A stretch of 64,000 bases of DNA. Source: Pseudomonas sp. KU43P (GTDB lineage Bacteria; Pseudomonadota; Gammaproteobacteria; Pseudomonadales; Pseudomonadaceae). The notes under the pieces are model-generated. The model was given only the letters and a program-made list of their open reading frames with translations, had not been told where the DNA came from and did no database searches. The stretch spans positions 5,677,501-5,741,500 of the forward strand of contig NZ_AP019365.1 of assembly GCF_033095865.1 (NCBI RefSeq). Reading direction: 5' to 3'. The translations under genes and the position numbers were made by a program. Below, in pieces: positions 1-8,269 of the stretch. Each line of letters starts with the position of its first letter. Within the stretch, counting starts at the first letter, position 1.

Positions 1-128
1 CTCTGTACCTGCCTGAAGATGGCAAGGATGGCAAAGGCAGCCACAAGTCGCATCAGCACCAGCACGCCCCGGCGGTACAGCCACAGGACGAGCAGCCCAT
101 CGAGCCCGAGCAGACGCCTGCGCAGTAA
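1..128 (+). CDS. lppL: LppL/LptM-like small lipoprotein, C-terminal fragment
   Basis: Only the last 41 codons are inside the window; the lipobox and start lie upstream. The visible tail is hydrophilic and rich in His, Gln, Pro and Glu, ending in a TAA 9 bases before the lysA start. A tiny lipoprotein (LppL, LptM family) immediately before lysA is the usual arrangement in Pseudomonas, and this position is the main reason for the name. LptM-type lipoproteins assist assembly of the LPS translocon at the outer membrane. The tail itself carries no diagnostic motif, so the identification is by context. Confidence 0.6.
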   Translation, partial: LYLPEDGKDGKGSHKSHQHQHAPAVQPQDEQPIEPEQTPAQ

Positions 129-137
129 GGAAATCAC

Positions 138-1385
138 ATGAACACTTTCAACTACCGCGACGGTGAACTGTTCGCGGAAGGCGTGGCCCTGTCGGCCATC
201 GCCGAACGTTTCGGCACCCCGACCTACGTGTACTCGCGCGCCCACATCGAGGCCCAGTACCGCAGTTACACCGATGCACTGCAGGGCGTCGAGCACCTGG
301 TCTGCTTCGCCGTAAAAGCCAACTCCAACCTTGGCGTGCTGAACGTCCTGGCGCGCATGGGTGCAGGTTTCGACATCGTTTCCGGCGGCGAGCTGGAGCG
401 TGTGCTGGCCGCAGGCGGCCGCGCCGATCGCGTGGTGTTCTCCGGCGTCGGCAAGACCCGTGAAGACATGCGCCGCGCCCTGGAAGTGGGTGTGCACTGC
501 TTCAACGTCGAGTCCACCGACGAGCTCGAGCGCCTGCAGGTCGTGGCCGCCGAGATGGGCAAGGTTGCGCCGATCTCGCTGCGGGTCAACCCGGACGTCG
601 ACGCCGGCACCCACCCGTACATCTCCACCGGCCTCAAAGAGAACAAGTTCGGCATCGCCATCGCCGACGCCGAAGCCATCTATGTGCGCGCCGCGCAGCT
701 GCCGAACCTGGAAGTGGTCGGCGTCGACTGCCACATCGGCTCGCAGCTGACCACCGTCGACCCGTTCCTCGACGCCCTCGACCGCCTGCTGGTGCTGGTC
801 GACCGCTTGGCCGAATGCGGCATCCACCTGCGCCACCTGGACCTGGGCGGCGGTGTCGGCGTGCGCTATCGCGACGAGCAGCCGCCGTTGCTGGCCGACT
901 ACATCAAGGCCATCCGCGAGCGCGTCGGCGACCGCGACCTGGCGCTGGTGTTCGAACCGGGCCGCTACATCGTGGCCAACGCCGGCGTCCTGCTGACTCG
1001 CGTGGAATACCTCAAACACACCGAACACAAGGACTTCGCCATCATCGATGCGGCGATGAACGACCTGATCCGCCCGGCCCTTTACCAGGCCTGGATGGGC
1101 GTCAGCGCGGTCACCCCACGAGAAGGCGAAGGCCGTGCCTATGACCTGGTCGGGCCGATCTGCGAGACCGGCGACTTCCTGGCCAAGGACCGTCAGCTGA
1201 ACCTGGCCGAAGGCGATTTGCTGGCCGTGCAGTCGGCGGGCGCCTATGGTTTCGTCATGAGCTCGAACTACAACACCCGTGGTCGTTGCGCGGAAATCCT
1301 GGTCGACGGCGACCAGGCTTTCGAAGTACGCCGTCGCGAGACCATTGCCGAACTGTATGCTGGCGAAAGCCTGCTGCCGGAGTGA
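138..1385 (+). CDS. lysA: Diaminopimelate decarboxylase
   Basis: The 415-residue protein has the full fold-type III PLP decarboxylase layout. The PLP lysine is Lys60 in the FAVKAN motif. HIGSQ (about 199) and the glycine loop GGGVG (about 236) bind the cofactor phosphate, followed by EPGRY (about 272). The catalytic cysteine is in [10 protein letters not shown] (about 342). It converts meso-diaminopimelate to L-lysine in the last step of lysine synthesis, in the cytoplasm. The start has a GGAAA ribosome site a few bases upstream. It is followed after 4 bases by dapF, which makes its substrate, so the two are almost certainly co-transcribed. Length is normal for the family. Confidence 0.97.
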   Translation: MNTFNYRDGELFAEGVALSAIAERFGTPTYVYSRAHIEAQYRSYTDALQGVEHLVCFAVKANSNLGVLNVLARMGAGFDIVSGGELERVLAAGGRADRVVFSGVGKTREDMRRALEVGVHCFNVESTDELERLQVVAAEMGKVAPISLRVNPDVDAGTHPYISTGLKENKFGIAIADAEAIYVRAAQLPNLEVVGVDCHIGSQLTTVDPFLDALDRLLVLVDRLAECGIHLRHLDLGGGVGVRYRDEQPPLLADYIKAIRERVGDRDLALVFEPGRYIVANAGVLLTRVEYLKHTEHKDFAIIDAAMNDLIRPALYQAWMGVSAVTPREGEGRAYDLVGPICETGDFLAKDRQLNLAEGDLLAVQSAGAYGFVMSSNYNTRGRCAEILVDGDQAFEVRRRETIAELYAGESLLPE

Positions 1386-1389
1386 ACCC

Positions 1390-2220
1390 ATGCTGCTGCG
1401 CTTTACCAAGATGCATGGGCTGGGCAACGACTTCATGGTCCTCGACCTGGTCAGCCAACACGCCCACATCCAGCCCAAGCACGCCAAGCAATGGGGTGAC
1501 CGCCACACCGGCATCGGTTTCGACCAACTGCTGATCGTCGAAGCACCGAACAATCCGGAAGTAGACTTCCGCTACCGGATCTTCAACGCCGACGGCTCCG
1601 AAGTCGAGCAGTGCGGCAACGGTGCGCGCTGCTTCGCCCGCTTCGTGCTGGACAAACGCTTGACCGCGAAGAAACGCATCCGTGTGGAAACCAAGAGCGG
1701 CATCATCGTGCTGGACGTGCAGAACGATGGCCAGGTGAGCGTCGACATGGGCCCGCCGCGCTTCATGCCGGCCGAGATCCCGTTCGTGGCCGACGAGCAG
1801 GCGCTGAACTACCCGCTGGAAGTCGACGGCCAGGTTCATTCCATCGCCGCCGTGTCCATGGGCAACCCGCATGCCGTGCTGCGCGTCGATAACGTACATA
1901 CCGCGCCGGTGCACTCCCTGGGCCCGAAAATCGAAAACCACCCGCGCTTCCCGCAGCGGGTGAATGCCGGCTTCATTCAGGTCATCGACCGTCATCGCGC
2001 CAATCTGCGCGTGTGGGAGCGGGGTGCGGGCGAAACCCAGGCATGCGGCACCGGCGCCTGCGCCGCCGCCGTGGCCGCCATCAGCCAAGGCTGGATGGAC
2101 TCTCCGGTATCCCTCGACCTGCCTGGTGGCCGCCTGCACATCGAATGGGCCGGCCCTGGCAAGCCCGTACTGATGACGGGCCCGGCCGTGCGCGTCTACG
2201 AAGGACAGGTTCGTCTCTAA
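1390..2220 (+). CDS. dapF: Diaminopimelate epimerase
   Basis: The 276-residue protein begins [15 protein letters not shown], the family signature. It has the two catalytic cysteines of the PLP-independent epimerase: one in EQCGNGARC (about residue 75) and one in ACGTGACA (about 219). It converts LL- to meso-diaminopimelate, which feeds both peptidoglycan and LysA. An in-frame upstream extension overlaps lysA and was rejected because homologues start at MLLRFTK. It sits between lysA and a DUF484 gene on the same strand with gaps of 4 and 13 bases, so it is part of one operon. Confidence 0.97.
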   Translation: MLLRFTKMHGLGNDFMVLDLVSQHAHIQPKHAKQWGDRHTGIGFDQLLIVEAPNNPEVDFRYRIFNADGSEVEQCGNGARCFARFVLDKRLTAKKRIRVETKSGIIVLDVQNDGQVSVDMGPPRFMPAEIPFVADEQALNYPLEVDGQVHSIAAVSMGNPHAVLRVDNVHTAPVHSLGPKIENHPRFPQRVNAGFIQVIDRHRANLRVWERGAGETQACGTGACAAAVAAISQGWMDSPVSLDLPGGRLHIEWAGPGKPVLMTGPAVRVYEGQVRL

Positions 2221-2233
2221 GCGAGTAACCGCC

Positions 2234-2944
2234 ATGACCGATCAGCCCCACGTTGTACCCCAGCAGCCCAACGAGCTCGATGCCGAAGCGGTGGTCGCCT
2301 ACCTGCGCGCCCACCCGACCTTCTTCGCCGAGCACGACGAACTGCTGGTCGAACAGCGCATCCCTCACCAGCGTGGCGACAGCGTGTCGCTGGTAGAGCG
2401 TCAGCTCAAGCTGCTGCGCGACCGCAACATCGAAATGCGCCATCGTCTGTCGCAACTGATGGACGTGGCCCGGGACAACGACCGGCTGTTCGACAAGACC
2501 CGCCGGCTGATCCTCGATCTGCTCGACGCCGGCAGTCTGGAAGAAGTGGTGATGGCGGTTGAAGACAGCCTGCGCCAGGAGTTCCAGGTACCGTTCGTCA
2601 GCTTGATCCTGTTCGGCGACAACGCTGCGCCCGTCGGCCGCTGGGTCAGCAACGCCGAGGCCCAGCAGGCCATCGGCGGTCTGCTGGGTGGGGGCAAAAC
2701 CGTCAGCGGCAACCTGCGCGAGAAAGAGCTGGCCTTCCTGTTCGGTGAAGAGCAGCGCCTCGAAGTAGGCTCCAGTGCCGTCGCAGCACTGGAATACCAA
2801 GGGCTGCATGGCGTGCTGGCAATCGGCAGCCGTGACCCGCAGCACTACAAGAGCAGCGTCGGCACCCTGTTCCTCGGTTACATCGCCGAAGTGCTTGGCC
2901 GTGTGGTGCCCCGCGTGACCCAGACCCTGCGTCCGGTGCGCTGA
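2234..2944 (+). CDS. DUF484 family protein
   Basis: This 236-residue soluble protein has an N-terminal segment typical of DUF484 ([19 protein letters not shown], about 17-35), a helical stretch [12 protein letters not shown], and a C-terminal GAF-like half (about 85-225). The family sits between dapF and xerC in most gamma-proteobacteria, as here. Its biochemical role is not established. The stop overlaps the xerC start by one base (TGATG), indicating translational coupling. A role linked to chromosome dimer resolution or cell-wall supply is suggested only by context. Confidence 0.9.
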   Translation: MTDQPHVVPQQPNELDAEAVVAYLRAHPTFFAEHDELLVEQRIPHQRGDSVSLVERQLKLLRDRNIEMRHRLSQLMDVARDNDRLFDKTRRLILDLLDAGSLEEVVMAVEDSLRQEFQVPFVSLILFGDNAAPVGRWVSNAEAQQAIGGLLGGGKTVSGNLREKELAFLFGEEQRLEVGSSAVAALEYQGLHGVLAIGSRDPQHYKSSVGTLFLGYIAEVLGRVVPRVTQTLRPVR

Positions 2945-3843
2945 TGGAACGCCAGCTGGAGGCTTATTGCGCACACCTGCGCAACGAGCGCCAGGTGTCG
3001 AACCACACCCTGCTGGCGTACCGGCGCGACCTCGACAAGGTCATCGAATACTGCAACAACCAGGGCATCGCCGGCTGGGGCGCCTTGCAGATCCAGCAAC
3101 TGCGCCAGCTCATCGCCCGCCAGCACCATCAAGGCCAGTCGTCTCGGAGCCTGGCGCGGCTGTTGTCGGCTGTGCGCGGCCTGTATCGCTACCTTAATCG
3201 CGAAGGTCTCTGCCAGCACGACCCGGCCAGCGGCCTGAGTGCGCCCAAGGGCGAACGACGGCTGCCCAAGGTGCTGGACACCGACCGTGCCCTGCAACTG
3301 CTCGATGGCGGCGTCGACGACGACTTCATTGCCCGCCGCGACCAGGCCATCCTCGAGCTGTTCTACTCCTCTGGCCTGCGCCTGTCCGAACTGACCCAAC
3401 TCGACCTTGAACACCTCGACCTCAGCGCCGGGCTGGTCCAGGTGCTCGGCAAGGGCGGCAAGGCACGTGTGCTGCCGGTAGGGCGCAAGGCCCGCGAGGC
3501 GCTGCAGGCGTGGTTCAAGCTGCGCGGTATCGGCGGCCCTCGCGACAGCGCCGTGTTCATCACCCGCCAGGGCAACCGGCTCAGCCCGCGAGCCATCCAG
3601 ATGCGGGTCAAGGCGGCCGGAGAGCGCGAACTGGGCCAGCACCTGCACCCGCACATGCTTCGCCACTCATTCGCCAGCCATGTGCTGGAATCGTCCCAGG
3701 ACCTGCGCGCGGTTCAGGAAATGCTCGGCCACGCCGACATCAGCACCACGCAGATCTACACCCACTTGGACTTCCAGCATCTGGCCACGGTGTACGACAG
3801 CGCCCACCCCCGGGCCAAACGCAGCAAAGGCACAGACTCATGA
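2944..3843 (+). CDS. xerC: Tyrosine recombinase XerC
   Basis: The 299-residue protein has an N-terminal SAM-like core-binding domain (about 1-90) and a C-terminal catalytic domain with the tyrosine-recombinase residues: Arg in GLRLSE (about 145), [10 protein letters not shown] (about 238-247) and the nucleophile Tyr in TQIYTHL (about 272). With XerD, XerC resolves chromosome dimers at dif at the division septum. It is encoded in the dapF operon, overlaps the DUF484 stop by one base and overlaps the HAD gene by four (ATGA). This is the housekeeping XerC, not a phage integrase: the gene order is conserved and nothing mobile flanks it. Confidence 0.96.
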   Translation: MERQLEAYCAHLRNERQVSNHTLLAYRRDLDKVIEYCNNQGIAGWGALQIQQLRQLIARQHHQGQSSRSLARLLSAVRGLYRYLNREGLCQHDPASGLSAPKGERRLPKVLDTDRALQLLDGGVDDDFIARRDQAILELFYSSGLRLSELTQLDLEHLDLSAGLVQVLGKGGKARVLPVGRKAREALQAWFKLRGIGGPRDSAVFITRQGNRLSPRAIQMRVKAAGERELGQHLHPHMLRHSFASHVLESSQDLRAVQEMLGHADISTTQIYTHLDFQHLATVYDSAHPRAKRSKGTDS

Positions 3844-4535
3844 GCATCAAGCTGATCACATTCGACCTCGACGACACCCTCTGGGACACCGCGCCGGTGA
3901 TCGCCAGCGCGGAAGTCGTGCTGCGCGACTGGCTGCAGGCCAATGCACCGATACTCGGCGGTGTGCCGGTGGAACACCTTTTCGCCATCCGTGAACGCCT
4001 GGTGCAAGCCGAACCGGGCCTGAAGCACCGCATCAGCGCCCTGCGCCGGCGGGTGCTGTTCCACGCTCTGGAAGAGGTCGGCTACAGCGAGAAGCATGCG
4101 CAGGATCTGGCCAACGAAGGTTTCGAAGTGTTCCTGCATGCGCGGCATCAGGTCGAAGTGTTCCCCGAGGTGCAACCGGTGCTGGAGATTCTGCGCCACC
4201 ACTACACCCTAGGCGTGGTCACCAACGGCAATGCGGACGTGCGTCGCCTGGGCCTGGCCGACTATTTCAAGTTTGCCTTGTGTGCAGAAGACCTGGGGAT
4301 CGGCAAGCCGGACCCGGCGCCGTTCATGGAGGCGCTGAAGCGTGGAGAGGTCGAAGCCGGTGCAGCAGTGCATGTGGGCGATCACCCTGGCGACGATATC
4401 GGCGGGGCGCAGCGCGCCGGATTGCGAGCGGTGTGGTTCAACCCACAGGGCAAGGCGTGGGCGGGCGAACAGGCGCCGGATGCGCAGATCCAACGGTTGT
4501 CGCAGCTACCCGATGTGATTGCGCGCTGGCGCTGA
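3840..4535 (+). CDS. HAD family hydrolase (YigB-like phosphatase)
   Basis: The 231-residue protein starts [17 protein letters not shown], with nucleophile and acid/base aspartates at 9 and 11. Motif II is VVTNGNAD, the motif III lysine is in GKPDPAPF and motif IV is HVGDHPGDD. The helical insert after motif I is a C1 cap, as in YigB, a phosphatase of FMN and related small phosphates. The start overlaps the xerC stop in an ATGA, so this is the last gene of the operon. The substrate cannot be read from sequence. Confidence 0.9.
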   Translation: MSIKLITFDLDDTLWDTAPVIASAEVVLRDWLQANAPILGGVPVEHLFAIRERLVQAEPGLKHRISALRRRVLFHALEEVGYSEKHAQDLANEGFEVFLHARHQVEVFPEVQPVLEILRHHYTLGVVTNGNADVRRLGLADYFKFALCAEDLGIGKPDPAPFMEALKRGEVEAGAAVHVGDHPGDDIGGAQRAGLRAVWFNPQGKAWAGEQAPDAQIQRLSQLPDVIARWR

Positions 4536-4550
4536 CAGGGGCCGCTCTGC

Positions 4551-4628
4551 GGCCCAATCGCCGGCAAGCCGGCTCCCACAAAGGGCACCACCGTCCTCCT
4601 GTAGGAGCCGGCTTGCCGGCGATGAGGC
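4551..4628. repeat. REP pair (inverted)
   Basis: Two copies of the putida-type palindrome (core GCCGGCAAGCCGGC followed by TCCCACA) lie head to head with about 28 bases between them, between two convergent genes. Confidence 0.9.
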
Positions 4629-4658
4629 CAACACAGGCAACACAAACCCACCAGCCAC

Positions 4659-4689
4659 AAAAAAGCCCGCAGCGACGGCGGGCTTTTTT
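4659..4689. terminator. Bidirectional rho-independent terminator
   Basis: A run of six A, stem GCCCGC/GCGGGC with a 7-base loop, then six T. It can stop both the lysA-dapF-xerC-HAD operon on the + strand and sutA on the - strand. Confidence 0.85.
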
Positions 4690-4701
4690 GCACTCAGCCA
4701 C

Positions 4702-5031
4702 TCAGATAGGGCGGCTACCGTACTTGTTGTCCGGCTTCTTGGGCGGGTCGGCGACCACGTTGGCCTCGACTTCCTGAACCTTGCCGCCACGCGCCAGGAA
4801 CTCTTCCATGGCCTTGGCCAGGGCGTCACGTTCCTTCTGCTTGGCTTCCATACTCGGCATCTCGTCTACCGAGACAGCCGCCTTGGACTTGCCCTTGGCA
4901 GTCGGTGCCGGGCTGCTGTCGTCATCGCCGGCATCTTCAGCGACATCGTCAGCCGCCGCTTCGAGGCCCTCATCGGCCTCGTCTTCGTCGCCTACTTCGA
5001 GGTCATCATTTTCCAGATCGTCGTCGCTCAT
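4702..5031 (-). CDS. sutA: RNA polymerase-associated regulator SutA
   Basis: This 109-residue protein is very acidic over its first 45 residues (runs of Asp and Glu), has a short helical middle (MEAKQKERDALAKAMEEFL, about 60-78) and a basic C-terminal tail ending KPDNKYGSRPI. This matches SutA, a small RNA polymerase-binding protein described in P. aeruginosa that raises transcription of housekeeping genes during slow growth. The position beside amtB-glnK agrees with P. aeruginosa. The gene is convergent with the HAD gene and has a long structured leader (separate entry). Confidence 0.85.
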   Translation of the reverse strand: MSDDDLENDDLEVGDEDEADEGLEAAADDVAEDAGDDDSSPAPTAKGKSKAAVSVDEMPSMEAKQKERDALAKAMEEFLARGGKVQEVEANVVADPPKKPDNKYGSRPI

Positions 5032-5307
5032 GTTCTACCTCATGACTTGCGAAAAGCAGGTTAGTTATAGACCAGTGCAGCCGTAGACCGGCAGCCACCA
5101 GTGAAAATTCAACTGGCCGTGGGTTGGCCACTGCCCTTGGGTCGGCACTCCTCATGGGAGGCGGCACCCAGCAGGCCCTGCTCCTGGCAGGGCCTGACAA
5201 AAATCCTTTAGCCCCTGCTGGCCACACGCTAATGGCAAGCCTAGCAAAGGCTGAGGAAGCGTGTGGACTGCTCGTCAAACACCCTTCGGCGCGCATTCTA
5301 GCGCGCC
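5032..5307 (-). promoter_or_regulatory. Candidate sutA promoter and long structured 5-prime leader
   Basis: No gene is supported in the 430 bases between sutA and amtB. On the - strand a -10-like TAGAAT (5295-5300) is framed by GGCGCGC and GCGCGCC, a GC-rich discriminator pattern; the -35 match is poor. From a start near 5288 the leader would be about 255 nt. It contains a long hairpin with arms CCACACGCT (5224-5232) and AGCGTGTGG (about 5260-5268) enclosing a smaller AGCCT/AGGCT hairpin, and a perfect 10-bp stem CAGGCCCTGC/GCAGGGCCTG at about 5173-5197. Start site and function are inferred. Confidence 0.4.
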
Positions 5308-5415
5308 CGTGGAAAAAGCAAAGCTCCATCAATGCCTAGCTTGTTGTAAGTTTTTGCCCTACGTCGCGAACGTGAGTGATAAACCGTTTGCACTGCGGGA
5401 AAAGGCAAAAAACAG

Positions 5416-5446
5416 GCAAAAAAATGCCCGGCAAGCCGGGCAAGTT
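5416..5446 (-). terminator. Rho-independent terminator of glnK-amtB
   Basis: Read on the - strand, a GCCCGGC/GCCGGGC stem with a 2-base loop is followed by ATTTTTTT, 15 bases past the amtB stop. Confidence 0.85.
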
Positions 5447-5460
5447 TTCCAGCGTCGCAG

Positions 5461-6792
5461 TTACAGGTTGTAGCCGCGTTCGTTGTGTTGAGCCAGGTCG
5501 AGGCCGACCGACTCTTCTTCTTCGTTTACCCGCAGGCCCATCACCACATCCAGCACCTTGAGGATCACGTAGGTGACGATGGCGGTGTAGCCAACGGTGA
5601 AGATCACACCCTTGGCCTGAATCCAGACCTGGGCACCGATATCGGTGACCGCGCCGAAGCCGCCCAGGGCCGGTGCCGCGAACACGCCGGTGAGCATCGC
5701 ACCGACGATACCGCCGATACCATGCACACCAAAGGCATCGAGCGAGTCGTCATAGCCCAGCTTGCGTTTGAGGCTGGTGGCGCAGAAGTAGCAGATAACA
5801 CCAGACGCCAGGCCGATCACCAGGGCGCCCATCGGGCCCACGGTACCTGCCGCCGGAGTAATGGCAACCAGGCCAGCGACCACGCCGGAGGCGATACCCA
5901 GGGCGCTCGGTTTGCCGTGGAAGATCCATTCGGCGAACATCCAGCCCAACGCAGCGGCAGCGGTGGCGATCTGGGTCACCAGCATGGCCATGCCGGCCGT
6001 GCCGTTGGCCGCTGCGGCAGAGCCGGCGTTGAAGCCGAACCAGCCGATCCACAGCATGGCAGCGCCCATCAGGGTGTAGCCCAGGTTGTGTGGGGCCATT
6101 GGCGTGGTCGGGTAGCCTTTGCGCTTGCCCAGCACCAGGCAGCAGACCAGGCCCGCGATACCGGCGTTGATGTGCACAACCGTGCCGCCAGCGAAGTCCA
6201 GCACGCCCCAATCCCACATCAGCGCGCCGTCACCGCTCCAGACCATGTGCGCGATCGGTGCGTAGACCAGGGTGAACCAGATGCCCATGAACACCAGCAT
6301 CGCGGAGAACTTCATGCGCTCGGCGAATGCACCGACGATCAGCGCCGGGGTGATGATGGCGAAAGTCATCTGGAAGGTGATGAAGACGGCCTCAGGGAAC
6401 AGCGCGGCGGCAGAGGTCAGCCCCGACGGCGTGACGCCGCTGAGGAACGCCTTGGAGAAGCCGCCAACGAAGGAATTGAAATTCAGTACGCCCTTTTCCA
6501 TACCCGTGGTATCGAAGGCCATGCTGTAGCCGTAGATGACCCAGAGAATGCTGATCAGGCCGGTGATTGCGAAACACTGCATCATCACCGACAGCACGTT
6601 CTTGGAACGCACCATACCGCCGTAGAACAGGGCCAGGCCCGGAATGGTCATGAACAGCACCAGCGCCGTGGACGTGAGCATCCAGGCGGTGTCGCCGGAG
6701 TTCAGCACTGGGGCAGCATCCTCTGCCAGGGCAAGGCCCGGCATTACGAGGGACAATAGGGCTCCTAGCCCTGCGATCTTACGCAGAGTCAT
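5461..6792 (-). CDS. amtB: Ammonium transporter AmtB
   Basis: The 443-residue protein has a signal peptide (about 1-23, ending ALAED) followed by 11 membrane helices. Family landmarks are GLALFYGGMVRSKN (helix 1) and the pore histidines in HINAGIAG and GVHGIGG. It conducts ammonium across the inner membrane and is blocked by unmodified GlnK at low nitrogen demand. It is downstream of glnK with a gap of about 45 bases and shares its sigma-54 promoter. A terminator follows the stop. Confidence 0.97.
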   Translation of the reverse strand: MTLRKIAGLGALLSLVMPGLALAEDAAPVLNSGDTAWMLTSTALVLFMTIPGLALFYGGMVRSKNVLSVMMQCFAITGLISILWVIYGYSMAFDTTGMEKGVLNFNSFVGGFSKAFLSGVTPSGLTSAAALFPEAVFITFQMTFAIITPALIVGAFAERMKFSAMLVFMGIWFTLVYAPIAHMVWSGDGALMWDWGVLDFAGGTVVHINAGIAGLVCCLVLGKRKGYPTTPMAPHNLGYTLMGAAMLWIGWFGFNAGSAAAANGTAGMAMLVTQIATAAAALGWMFAEWIFHGKPSALGIASGVVAGLVAITPAAGTVGPMGALVIGLASGVICYFCATSLKRKLGYDDSLDAFGVHGIGGIVGAMLTGVFAAPALGGFGAVTDIGAQVWIQAKGVIFTVGYTAIVTYVILKVLDVVMGLRVNEEEESVGLDLAQHNERGYNL

Positions 6793-6838
6793 GTTGTTTT
6801 CTCCTGGGGCGTTGGGTTTGGTGAGGCTTTTTCGGCGC

Positions 6839-7327
<489 letters not shown>

Positions 7328-7336
7328 TCAGGTCTT

Positions 7337-7352
7337 TGCAGAAACCTTGCCA
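7337..7352 (-). promoter_or_regulatory. Sigma-54 promoter of glnK-amtB
   Basis: On the - strand TGGCAAGGTTTCTGCA matches the sigma-54 consensus TGGCACG-N4-TTGCW at the essential GG (-24) and GC (-12) with correct spacing. The predicted start is near 7326, giving a leader of about 150 nt before glnK. Confidence 0.8.
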
Positions 7353-7426
7353 GTTCCGTTAAAACGCGGGAAAACAGGGCCTTGCATGAAGTACCTGGCA
7401 TTGGCCAGTCGCCAGTATCGAAAAGA

Positions 7427-7443
7427 TGCACAACTTCGGTGCG
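7427..7443. promoter_or_regulatory. NtrC enhancer site (strong)
   Basis: TGCACAACTTCGGTGCG is a 17-base imperfect palindrome matching the NtrC pattern TGCACC-N5-GGTGCA. Its centre lies about 83 bases upstream of the -24 element of the glnK promoter, a suitable distance for an enhancer. Confidence 0.7.
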
Positions 7444-7472
7444 CGCACAGCTGGCGGGCTGCTCGAAAAACG

Positions 7473-7489
7473 TGCAACCAAAGGGTGAT
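7473..7489. promoter_or_regulatory. NtrC enhancer site (weak)
   Basis: TGCAACCAAAGGGTGAT is a weaker match to the same pattern, centred 46 bases farther upstream. Paired strong and weak NtrC sites are common at nitrogen-regulated sigma-54 promoters. Confidence 0.45.
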
Positions 7490-7541
7490 TTTCCCCGTGC
7501 TACACTGCCAGCCATTTCTCGCTTTCAGTGGATTGCCGCAC

Positions 7542-7805
7542 ATGCTCGCGCCCAAAGCCCTTCTCGACGCCCTGAGCGACCAGGCCTCGCGCCTTTTCAG
7601 CGGTGACACCGCCCAGCCCCGCGCAGAACTGGAAAGCCAGTTCAAAGTGCTGATGCAAGGTGCCTTCAGCAAACTGGATCTTGTCAGCCGCGACGAGTTC
7701 GACAGCCAGATGGTGGTTCTGGCGCGCACTCGCGCACGCCTGGAAGCCCTGGAAAAGCAGGTTGCCGAGCTGGAAGCCCGGATGGCGCCAGCCACCCCGG
7801 AGTAA
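7542..7805 (+). CDS. ubiK: Ubiquinone biosynthesis accessory factor UbiK (BMFP family)
   Basis: An 87-residue protein with a predicted coiled-coil C-terminal half (FDSQMVVLARTRARLEALEKQVAELEARM). This is the BMFP/YqiC fold; YqiC was renamed UbiK because it binds UbiJ and supports aerobic ubiquinone synthesis. The start was placed at MLAPKALLDALSDQ, matching family length; a longer in-frame extension upstream would run across the glnK control region. It is divergent from glnK, as in other pseudomonads. Confidence 0.85.
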   Translation: MLAPKALLDALSDQASRLFSGDTAQPRAELESQFKVLMQGAFSKLDLVSRDEFDSQMVVLARTRARLEALEKQVAELEARMAPATPE

Positions 7806-7828
7806 AAAACCGTAAAGGAGTGCTCACC

Positions 7829-8257
7829 ATGAAAGTCAGTGCCCGCAATGTGTTTGAAGGTACCGTCAGCGCCGTTCAGCCCGGAGCGGTCAACGCCGAG
7901 GTCGAACTGACCTTGGGCGGCGGTGAGAAGCTGGTGGCCGTCGTGACCATGGCCAGCCTGCATAACCTCAACATCAACGTCGGCAAGCAGGCGGTCGCCC
8001 TGGTCAAGGCGCCATGGGTCGTACTGATGACCGAGGCCGCTGGATACCGGCTTTCGGCCCGCAATGCCCTGGAAGGCGAAGTGGTGCGAGTCGGCGACGG
8101 CGCGGTCAACGCTGAAGTGGTGCTGAAGCTTGCCGGCGGCACTCACGTGTTCTCCATCGTCACCCGCGAGGCGGTGCAGGAGCTGGGCCTAGCACCCGGC
8201 AAAAAAGCCACAGCGTTGATCAAGGCGTCACACATCATCCTCGGCGCCAAGCCGTAA
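7829..8257 (+). CDS. Di-Mop (TOBE) molybdenum-pterin binding protein
   Basis: The 142-residue protein consists of two Mop/TOBE repeats: residues 1-67 (SARNVFEGTVSAVQPGAVNAEV) and 70-140 (SARNALEGEVVRVGDGAVNAEV). Each ends with a VALVKAPWV or TALIKASHI strand. Such di-Mop proteins (molbindins) bind molybdate or tungstate and buffer it in the cytoplasm. The ATG follows AAAGGAG by 8 bases. It is 23 bases downstream of ubiK, but no functional link is evident. It lacks the ModE helix-turn-helix and the ModC ATPase domain. Confidence 0.88.
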   Translation: MKVSARNVFEGTVSAVQPGAVNAEVELTLGGGEKLVAVVTMASLHNLNINVGKQAVALVKAPWVVLMTEAAGYRLSARNALEGEVVRVGDGAVNAEVVLKLAGGTHVFSIVTREAVQELGLAPGKKATALIKASHIILGAKP

Positions 8258-8269
8258 AAAGGCCCGCCC

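Noticed and set aside
2944..3843. Tyrosine recombinase as sign of an integrated element
   Set aside because: It is XerC in its conserved chromosomal operon with no attachment repeats or phage genes.
5006..5339. Small frames between sutA and amtB on both strands
   Set aside because: Composition and lack of a ribosome site do not support coding; hairpins fit a leader better.
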